DNA from: Phytophthora quininea
Lineage: Eukaryota > Oomycota > Peronosporomycetes > Peronosporales > Peronosporaceae
Length of the DNA: 64,000 nt
Assembly: GCA_011947345.1 (NCBI GenBank)
Contig: JAAVTG010000075.1
Coordinates: 248,001 to 312,000 of the forward strand
Direction of reading: 5' to 3'
Part shown: piece after piece, positions 56,751 through 64,000 of the stretch
Layout of the letters: each line of letters opens with the position of its first letter
Position numbering within the stretch: the stretch's first letter is position 1
Program-made: the position numbers and the translations under genes
Notes under the pieces: generated by a model
Databases searched by the model: none
The model's input: only the letters and a program-made list of their open reading frames with translations
Told to the model about the DNA's origin: nothing

Positions 56751-57042
56751 ATGGAGAACGCCGCCCAGCCTCCGTCTTGCTCCGTGTCGGGCTCGCAGCG
56801 ACGCAATCGAGCTGTCGATACTCCCGACTCAGGCGCACAGAACGCCCCGGACGCGCAGCAGCAGGCCGAGCACGACATCTTTGGCGGTGGGTGCTGACTC
56901 TACTACACTGCAAGCATCGACGAAAGGTTTTTAACCTGTAATTTGTGCCCCTTACTTAGACTGGAACCTCAACTCGCTCTTCATGTTCCTGCTGCTGCTG
57001 CACTTCATGCAGTACGCCATGCGCCAGCCGTGCGGCTGTTAG
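56751..57042 (+). CDS. Small tail-anchored membrane protein, two exons
   Basis: The ATG at 56751 opens MENAAQPPSCSVSGSQRRNR. Exon 1 (56751-56886) joins exon 2 (56960-57042) through a 73-bp intron (donor GTGGGT, acceptor TTACTTAG) to give 72 residues. The N-terminal 45 residues are polar and probably disordered. Residues about 50-64 (LNSLFMFLLLLHFMQYAM) form one membrane segment close to the C-terminus, and the protein ends QPCGC. That layout is typical of a tail-anchored protein. The family is unknown to me. Support comes from the clean splice phase and the sensible membrane tail rather than from homology. Confidence 0.55.
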
Positions 57043-57209
57043 AGGGTTACGACCAGAGAAACTTCAGACTTTCCCTCGCCCTTCAGCTCCAAGTTGTAGT
57101 TCCATGTTTCAGTTTTTGGCCTTCTTCTACTGCCTCCAACCATCGAAAAAATAAATGTTCACGGCAGTTCCTCGTTTATTTGTCTTGTCCTAGTAGCTGC
57201 TAGCTCAGC

Positions 57210-58391
57210 TTAGAAGCATTTGCGGTCGAGGATAGCTTCGTGGTATTCCTCCCACTCTTGTTTGGTGATGTGAATATCCCGAAAGGTGTCGAGAGAGGCG
57301 AACATGGAGCCTCCGACCCAAGCAGCAATTCTTCTGTGCGAGTTGTAGCCGCGTTCACGGATGACCGGGTCGGGGATGACGCTGGCAGTGCTCGAGACTC
57401 CGTTCTGCTTCAACACAGCGAGAAGTTCCTCCTGGAATCGCTTGGAAAAGCCAGGCAGCATGGTCGTTCCTCCAGCTAGCACGACAGCGTTCAGCAAGTC
57501 GGCCTGAAGGTCCCTGTCGCACATGGCGATACTCGCTGCAGCGCATTCGTGGAGTCCTTGATTCGGCTTAAGAGGGTGGTCGTCGCCTAGTTCTTGCGGT
57601 GTGAACAAAACTTCAGCTGGAGCGGTCTGCGTGTTCCGATCCACTTGTAGAATTGTGCCGTCGGGGAGTTCGAAAGGTTTGCTAGCCTCATCCGCTTGGT
57701 TTTGTTGGTTGCTATTCGCCATTGCACAAGTAGCCTCCTTGATCTCGTCAACAGTGTGCAATGGGAACGAGTGGAATGAAACGCCGCATTTGGACAGCAA
57801 GAAATGGAGACGCTGGCTGATATCCATACCACCAGCGTTGTAGCTCAATGCTGCGTGGGGAAGTGCGTAGCCTTCAAAGATCGGGATGCAGTGACTGGAG
57901 CCGTGCCCCACTTCCACCACAAGTCCGCGCGTTCGTCCCGAGGCGAACAGCGACAGCACGCACTCCTGCATGAAGTAGAAGCCACTCACTTTCTGCGACT
58001 CGAACATGATCTGAGCCATGCGCTCCTGCTGCTTCTTGGAGCCTGCTGGAGAACTGATGCACAGCACCGGAAGAGCCGCGGTCTCTGGGTCCACACGCAT
58101 TTCCTGCGTGAATACGAACTCCCACATGCGTTCGAGAGCGTCCCAATCCTCCACCACCCCGCGATTCAACGGGTAGGACACCTCCAGAAAGTCTCGATAG
58201 AGTTGACACTCGGAACCGACGAACATCTCGCGGTCACGAAGCTCCGCCTTCCAGTTGGGCGCCTGCGACGCAAACCACTCCGGATTCTTCACTCGGCCGG
58301 TACACGCTGGGAAGGTCGTCCGTGGCGAGTCTTCTCCAGAGAATCCTGCCTTAAAGCAGCCAGAGCCATTGTCCAGCACGATCGCCTCCAT
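57210..58391 (-). CDS. Divergent actin-like / actin-related protein
   Basis: An intact frame of 393 residues from the ATG at 58391. Actin-fold nucleotide-binding elements are present: VLDNGSGCFKAGFSGEDSPR (phosphate loop 1), LVVEVGHGSSHCIPIFEGYA (phosphate loop 2, with Glu for the usual Asp), NAVVLAGGTTMLPGFSKRFQ (adenosine loop), and the C-terminal IAAWVGGSMFASLDTF and HEAILDRKCF. The length is near actin's 375, but residues across the middle (NSNQQNQADEASKPFELPDG) are diverged, so it is an actin-related protein rather than conventional actin. I cannot assign the subfamily. Its ATG is 108 bp from the divergent PrimPol-region ATG. Confidence 0.85.
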   Translation of the reverse strand: MEAIVLDNGSGCFKAGFSGEDSPRTTFPACTGRVKNPEWFASQAPNWKAELRDREMFVGSECQLYRDFLEVSYPLNRGVVEDWDALERMWEFVFTQEMRVDPETAALPVLCISSPAGSKKQQERMAQIMFESQKVSGFYFMQECVLSLFASGRTRGLVVEVGHGSSHCIPIFEGYALPHAALSYNAGGMDISQRLHFLLSKCGVSFHSFPLHTVDEIKEATCAMANSNQQNQADEASKPFELPDGTILQVDRNTQTAPAEVLFTPQELGDDHPLKPNQGLHECAAASIAMCDRDLQADLLNAVVLAGGTTMLPGFSKRFQEELLAVLKQNGVSSTASVIPDPVIRERGYNSHRRIAAWVGGSMFASLDTFRDIHITKQEWEEYHEAILDRKCF

Positions 58392-58499
58392 GGTCTTCAA
58401 GATAGCGAGGTATCACAAATGTAGCCATCTTGTTCGCGTCTCTTCGGTCCGAGCGATTGGATTGGTCCGATATTCGTGGTTAAACCAGTACAACGAATA
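58392..58499. promoter_or_regulatory. Bidirectional promoter region, actin-like / PrimPol
   Basis: 108 bp between divergent ATGs at 58391 and 58500. No named element recognised. Confidence 0.45.
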
Positions 58500-60867
58500 A
58501 TGGCGGAGGTGTTCGAGAGCGACGCATGTCGAGTCTGGACGGGAGTGTTGGGGGCGCCTCTGCATGCGATTGAAGACGCGGATCAAGCTCAGCTGGACTT
58601 GACTCCCTGTAGTCTGCAGATCTGGATAAATACCAGCCCCAAGCTGCAGGGAATCCACTTAGTAAACTCTGCAGACCAATCACTACCTCGTCCTTCCGTT
58701 TTATTACCTGGTGGGAAGCTTTCTTGCTTGTCCATCTACAGGTGATACTTTTAAATATCGTTTAAAAACGATATTACATTTTATTAATCTATATCGCTGA
58801 CATAATTTTGTTGTCGGTTCTCGTCAGTCCGTCCCCGTTCGCGTCAAGTGTGGTGGTGGTGGTGGATATCGACGACACATTCCAACAAGGCTATTTCTTC
58901 GATCGAATCCGGCGAGTTGCAACAACGTCAAGCTTAGAAAACATTGTGGAGAATCAGCCTGATGGAATCTTTGAGGCGGGAATGGCGGAAGAGCTGTTGG
59001 CGGCGCTCCATTCAGCGTTTCCCAAGGTCCCGCTCTCGAACGCAGCAAAAGCATGTCTCGCCAAACGATCTGTAAGTCAAACTACGTCAGGAGCAAGGCT
59101 GGGGAAGCGAAGGAAAACGTTATCGGCTGAAGCATTCTACGGGAAGAAAACTCTAAAACCGTCACCAACCAGCGACTCCAGCGTTAGCTCAAGTGCTTGG
59201 AATTCGTTTTATGAAAAGCTGCAATTTCGAGTATCGCACTCACTCCTGTGCCAACTTGAAGGAACAGCTCCGATTTTGTCCTCCTTCCCTCGTCAGCAAG
59301 AAGCGTTTGAATTTGCAGACCAATTGGCGGCTTTCCGACGGCGCTTACAATCTAATCACGGAGGCAATATTTCTAGCGGGGTTCGCGCATACGACGTGCC
59401 TCGGGTTTTCTCGTTTGAAAATGCTGGGGACGGGAAACGACGATTCCTGGTGGCAAGGTTCGCGGAGTTTTGGAAGAATTATAAGAACACTCGCGCAGAT
59501 CAACGTCATGTGTACGAGATCATTCGCGAAGGCGTGCCATGCAGACTCTACTTCGATCTTGAGTTCAAACGAAGTATCAATCCACACGTAGATGGTGACG
59601 CTCTTGTGGCCCGACTCATATCATTGCTCCAGCTTCAGTTATATGTAAGTGTGCACATTGCACAGCATTTCTTGAAATTGTTCGTTTTAAAACAAGACTG
59701 TAGCGTAGGTATCGGCTCTTCATTCGGCATCAAGATATATATCAACTGGAATCAACCACACCAGCTAAATTCAGCCGTCATCTCATTGTACGTGTATCAC
59801 ATGCGTTGCTGCTGCAGTGAGGCTCACGTAATTTTACAGTTCCATTTCCCACCAGGATATCTCTTCGCAGATAATATTCATGCTGGCGCGGTATGTTACA
59901 ATATTTGTTGCCCTGGTTGTCATCGGCTAAACTTGTTTTGTTCGTCCAACATGCAGTTCGTGCGTGAGTTTATTAGCGATCTCGTGATCTCAAGCGACCA
60001 AAATGTTGAGACTTCTGAAGAGCTCGACAATTACACGCCATTTCTTGTCAACACAGAAAGTGTAGACGACCCGGAAGACAAGAAGCAGCTCTTCATCGAC
60101 ACAGGAGTATACACAAGAAACCGCATGTTTCGCGTCATGGGATCTTCTAAGCACAAGAAGCAAGCAATTTTGCGTCCGACCAGCACTTCGACTTCTACGC
60201 TGGCCGAGCTTGACCAAGAACTGTTTATCAATACGCTAGTGTGCCCATATCCCAGTTTGGGAGCGCTGAACCAGTACCATCAGCTTCGGCAATGTCGCCT
60301 CCTTCGCTGTGAGCTGTCGCCTACAGCAATAAACCGCAGTCGGCGGTTTACAAGTGTAGTCCATGGCTCCAAAAGCCTCACCACTTCGTCCGTTGAATGC
60401 AGAAGCTCAATGTTCCCTAAGCTAGATGCCTACATTCGCGGACAAGCAACTACCGGTGGAGTGCAAGGAGAAATTAGATCAATTCAGATGCTGATGACGA
60501 ACGCGTCTGCGTCTGCAGCGGTGCTGCCAGGCCAAGCAGATGGTCATACAGAGGAGGTATATGCCAAGAAACCTCCCCACCCATGGATGATCATTTATCA
60601 CATAGCACGGAATCGTTGGTGTGCGAATATTAGAAGGCCCCACAAGAGCAACAACGTCATGTTTATCGTGGACATCGATCAGCGAGTGTTCTACCAGAAA
60701 TGCCACGACCCGAGATGCCAAGCGATTGACTTCAGGTACGTGTGTTGTATGCGTCTGACACAGATGAGTAAGAACTTACTTGCTCTTGCAGGTCGCCTCC
60801 GAAACCTCTCCCTACACACATTAAGTTGGACAACGAGGCTTCAGACGCATCGAACCCAGTCGAATAG
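58500..60867 (+). CDS. PrimPol-type primase-polymerase
   Basis: Exon 1 (58500-58741) splices in phase to exon 2 at 58828. The archaeo-eukaryotic primase core begins around 59280: RRFLVARFAEFWKNYKNTRA, then CRLYFDLEFKRS with the catalytic DxE. Introns retained in the long frame must be removed around 59644-59665, 59783-59840 and 59890-59955. The third-acid/substrate block reads ESTTPAKFSRHLI in a shifted frame near 59745, so a small indel lies there. Then come FHFPPGYLFADNIHAG, LFIDTGVYTRNRMFRVMGSS and the zinc-binding tail NRWCANIRRPHKSNNVMFIV / YQKCHDPRCQAIDFR. The last exon, 60792-60867, ends SNPVE. It restarts stalled DNA replication. The first 170 residues are not in animal PrimPol and might be a separate gene. 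Confidence 0.88.
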
Positions 60868-60940
60868 CAACCTGTTCGTCAGATCTCAGGTAACAATATC
60901 CACTGCTCGCGATTATTATTTTTCATCGTGGTTTTTAACG

Positions 60941-62599
60941 CTACGCCATTATTTGCATGCCAGCCAAGATGATACAAGAAGCGATGCCAATCAATCCAAC
61001 AGCAACGCTTAGAGCGGGAAAAAGCCTCATGACAAGCCAACCCCCTCGATCTTCGTCATTGTCTCCGACAGTCAATTTCAAGTGACAAGCTGCAGGGAGA
61101 ATGAAGAGTGATGCAAGGCCACCAGCAGTCCCAGCAATGGTCATTGTCGTTGCTGCCGTATATCGTGTCAAGATTGCAATTTGGGCAACTGCCAGCACCG
61201 CAACTGCTGTGATCAAGTTGCTCTTCCATTTCAAGCCCGTCCTTGTGGACGCGTGATGTCCAGGCTCTAGCGCGGTTGTGATACCTCGAGAGGTGGTCTG
61301 CGACCAAAAGAGAAGGTCGTCTTTGTCTTTTCGCTGGGAGTGGCGCGCTTGGAAAAGAATCGGAGCGTATGTCGAGAAACTGCAACCTACATAACCAACA
61401 TCGCCACCATCAGTGAAATCGGCTGCTGCTTGAGATTTCCAGTAGCTTACCTCGAGAGCGATGCAGACGACGGCACAGAACGGAATCATGATCCAGTACG
61501 GCCAAATAATATTCATCGACGGCGTGTCAGCTTCAGCTTCAAGATAGTTTTGCAGGACGTCAGCTCGCGTGTCCGAAAGAAACGATAAATAGCCGCCGAC
61601 ACCAAACCCAAGCGCCCAGAAGATCGATATCACCGTGGAACCGATCGACACGAGAGCGAAAAGCCCGATGGACCGGTCTCGTAGTGCGTAGAACGTGTGG
61701 AAAATGTGGTGTGGACCAGCAAACGATGTCGACAATATCCCGATCGAATGGAGGGCTGCTACGTGCATCTCGAGGTAGTCCTCTGTAACCCCTTTGCGAA
61801 CAACGGAACGTCTCGCTTATGAAGTACCGGCGTGTTGACTAGCACGAAGAAACACGACACGAATAATGAGATCGCTACAACCACACAAGCTACCTTCAAC
61901 TTGGAATGGGAGGACCACATCCAGCAAAACGGAACTACTGCTCCAGCGGTCTAACACACAATAGTCAACAGTGTCAAAATATGCATGACGTAAGGCTTGT
62001 CAAGCGAACTCATAACGAACCAGAAGTTCTGCAAACCGGATGCGGTCATCGAGGATCCAGGAAAGCACGGGGCTCTTGGTACGGTTGACTTCTGCAAATG
62101 ACAGGCCGAATGCCTCCTCCAGCAACAGGGGCAAGTCCCTGAACAGTATCACGAAATATGTCGCGATGAGTCCAATGGAGACTGTGAGCTGGAGAACCCC
62201 AGATACGATTGCTCCTTTCAAGCCGAACGCCTGCGTCGCTAGACCATGGAACGAGTAAATCCCTTGCGAAATACCAAGCTGGACAAGTCGAAGTCTCAAC
62301 GCACAGGCCACGAACGCGTAGATGGGCACAAGTACCAAGATTGGCAGCAGCCCACCAAGCAAGAAGGCGTATGGAAGTACTAGAGCCGTCGGGCCCACGC
62401 AAGCAGCAGCTTGGATAATGGCGACATTTAGAGGCGAGCACTCTCCTGCCGTGAGATCGCTCAGCTCGAGGAATGTGTTGGGCGTCTCAAACAAGTCGTC
62501 CTCATCAATTCCGTGCTGATCATCAATGGTGTAAGCGGACGCCTTCGGTCGGGTGGTGCGAGTTGTTACCTTGCGCGTCACTTTCACGGATCTCCCCAT
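60941..62599 (-). CDS. Amino acid transporter, AAAP/SLC38-like (one frameshift, one stop)
   Basis: The ATG at 62599 opens a soluble N-terminus and then membrane helices: GECSPLNVAIIQAAACVGPT, LVLPYAFLLGGLLPILVLV, and YSFHGLATQAFGLKGAIVSG. After a frame change near 62045 the chain continues NFWFVMSSLDKPYVMHILTL. A TAG near 61955 follows, then AGAVVPFCWMWSSHSKLKVA and the 60941-61768 frame with SFAGPHHIFHTFYALRDRSI, WPYWIMIPFCAVVCIALEV and final helices. The G-P and Pro-rich helix 1 and the eleven or so hydrophobic segments fit proton- or sodium-coupled amino acid transporters. It could be a young pseudogene or carry assembly errors. It converges on PrimPol, 73 bp apart. Confidence 0.75.
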
Positions 62600-62757
62600 T
62601 CAAGAAAGCTCAACGCCAAAGCCTCCGATATGATCAATAGCCGCCATGATCTCGCGGTGACGACTCTTGAGTAGTGTCTTGCGATCTTCTGCGCTATCCG
62701 TCCATTTTGGTTTTCGCGACCTCTTGAATGCGTCGTTGAATACGAGGTGGTGGACAA

Positions 62758-63292
62758 ATGCGACGAACACGGAGCATGGCGAGATCGAATGCATTGGTAG
62801 CAACGCTACTGCTTAGTCTCCTGTCAGCAACGGATCAGATCGCCGAGATCGATGCCTTTAAGCACGCAGAAGCGTTTGAAAATTCTCCAGCCAAGAACGC
62901 GTCGGAAGTGTCAGACGAGATCGTCGTGCCTGCGATGCTAGAAAGTGAGCAGGCAAACATGTCGGAGGAACCAGAGCCGCGAGTGCTACAGCCAATGGAA
63001 ATTTCTTCAACTACGTCGCAGGACGCACTTCCATATGGCGGAGCGTTGGTTGCTGTGGAAGCTACTGCGCTACTTGTCGGTGGCGCTACGATCGTCGTAG
63101 CGATCGGTGCCAAGATCAAAGCTCGCGCTTCGCTGGCCCAATATGAAGAAAGTAAGTGGTCGGTCTACTCTGGTGAATTCGTAACACACAGCGACTGAGG
63201 AGTTTTCTTTGACTTCCCAATGTGCAGCTGAGGAAGTGGACCCGATGCTGCAGTCGCTTTTGTACAGCGACATGGACTACGCTGCCATTTAA
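62758..63292 (+). CDS. Small secreted or type I membrane protein of unknown function
   Basis: The ATG at 62758 (or 62776, MARSNALVATLLLSLLSATD) starts a signal peptide. Exon 1 ends at 63151, and a 76-bp intron (GTAAGT donor, TGTGCAG acceptor) joins exon 2, 63228-63292; total 152 residues. After an acidic Ser/Glu region comes one membrane segment (GGALVAVEATALLVGGATIV), a short basic stretch and an acidic tail (EVDPMLQSLLYSDMDYAAI). No RxLR-EER or LxLFLAK motif is present, so I do not call it a known effector class. It is divergent from the transporter, with 158 bp between ATGs. Confidence 0.65.
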
Positions 63293-63347
63293 GTCGAGAA
63301 GGTGATGATATCGACCAGCTCGTATTTGCTTCCGATACGTACTTTAA

Positions 63348-64000
63348 CTAGTTCTCGAGCGCGAAAGCTGCTTTGGAGTTCTGCAATACAGCAGCTGCGA
63401 GTTCTTCAGTCTCGACCCCACGGATTTGCGCCGCACTCACGAGTGCAAGATACACCATCGCAGGTTCGTTTACCCCAGCAGTTCCCTCTTGCAAGAGTAG
63501 CGGCAAGCCAGCAGACTCCTTCAACTCTTCAGTAAACAGTTCCTCCACATATTCAACAGCGGGGGCTTGATCAGGGGCGTCCGTCTCTAGCAGCAGAGTA
63601 TTAATCGGCAGAGCAGTACAGCAAGCTGCCGCCCTACGCATCCTCGGGTCCGACAACTGCTTCGCGTTCATAGAGAAGTAGAATCTCGTCCCTTGCAGCG
63701 CCATGAACGACCGCACCATCTCTGGAGCTCCGCTGTACGAGTGCAAAACAATAGCAGGTGGCAATCTACACCCCTCTGCACTTGACCTTGCAATATGTCC
63801 AGCAGCTTGCCATAGTATCCAACGCAGTGCACCACACACGTCCGCTCCAACTCCGCTGCCAGCTCTAGTTGCTCTCGAAATGCTGCTTCTTGCACGTCCA
63901 ATGGTACGCATCGTCCTCGAGCGCTTTTGCATAGCCCAATCTCGCCAACCTGCAGGAAGTCAAAGCATGGTAAAGGCAACTTCAACTTGCAAGATAATAC
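63348..64000 (-). CDS. TatD-family DNase, partial (runs off window; one frameshift)
   Basis: The gene enters from beyond 64000. The frame at 63668-63985 has LQVGEIGLCKSARGRCVPLD and RTCVVHCVG; the frame at 63348-63932 continues AIVLHSYSGAPEMVRSFMAL, YFSMNAKQLSDPR, NTLLLETDAPDQAPAVEYVE and LQNSKAAFALEN. The metal-binding Glu, two His and one Asp of the TatD hydrolase fold are present, so this is a metal-dependent DNA nuclease. A frame change near 63775 splits it. The usual EIGLD reads EIGLCKS, a slight departure. The N-terminal third is outside the window. Confidence 0.8.

Noticed and set aside
62600..62803. 67-residue minus-strand frame upstream of the transporter
   Set aside because: It lies in the divergent promoter, overlaps the start of the small secreted protein and has no motif; it could only be an upstream ORF.
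62758..63292. Candidate RxLR effector
   Set aside because: A signal peptide is present, but there is no RxLR or EER motif and there is a clear membrane segment.
1..64000. CRISPR array, rRNA genes or complete LTR retrotransposon
   Set aside because: No regularly spaced repeats, no rRNA-like sequence and no paired long direct repeats were seen by eye; an alignment tool would be needed to exclude short solo LTRs.

Overview
The window reads as nuclear DNA of an oomycete, most likely Phytophthora or a close relative. The evidence is the compact genes with short GT-AG introns (roughly 50-90 bp), divergent gene pairs sharing promoters of about 100-200 bp, and oomycete-style families: a membrane/RanBP2-finger/HECT ligase, an SH2-TPR protein, ankyrin proteins built on DVVQWLH repeats, and a secreted papain-like protease with a Thr-rich tail. 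Old Helitron, Mutator-like, pogo, hAT-like and tyrosine-recombinase elements fit the same picture. I saw no rRNA, tRNA or CRISPR array.

Layout. 1-7.0 kb: a badly decayed Helitron on the minus strand. 7.9-9.1 kb: a broken ankyrin gene. 9.3-11.4 kb: two divergent, almost identical B12D/MLRQ-like genes. 11.5-17.5 kb: a gene cluster with an unknown protein, a UPF0598 protein, an F-box/cytochrome b5 fusion, an AlkB-like dioxygenase and a HECT ligase. 17.8-21.3 kb: a complete Mutator-like element (MULE-A) with 55-bp terminal inverted repeats and an 8-bp target duplication. 21.5-27.2 kb: transposon and ankyrin relics. 27.3-42.5 kb: a second gene cluster with a cysteine protease, Sec63, a possible PAAT-like protein, a tubulin polyglutamylase-type TTLL, a large unknown multi-exon protein, an SH2-TPR protein and a BED/hAT-derived protein. 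43.4-47.2 kb: a second, related MULE (MULE-B). 47.2-56.7 kb: gene-poor, with GC-rich palindromes, a reverse transcriptase/tyrosine-recombinase relic and a hairpin repeat. 56.7-64 kb: a third gene cluster with a small membrane protein, an actin-like protein, PrimPol, an amino acid transporter, a small secreted/membrane protein and a TatD nuclease cut by the window edge.

The most interesting system is the pair of MULEs. Each carries, convergent to its transposase, a second gene that encodes a 2-oxoglutarate/Fe(II) dioxygenase core (HxD...H...R) followed by two C2H2-type zinc fingers. This organisation is kept in two diverged elements, so the enzyme looks like a conserved element component rather than a chance capture. 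A plausible but untested role is removal of silencing marks from nucleic acid or chromatin.

A caution applies to all gene models. At least ten otherwise well-conserved genes contain single-base frameshifts. Where the direction can be inferred they are mostly missing bases, often in short homopolymers. Either many genes here are very recently broken or the assembly has indel errors.
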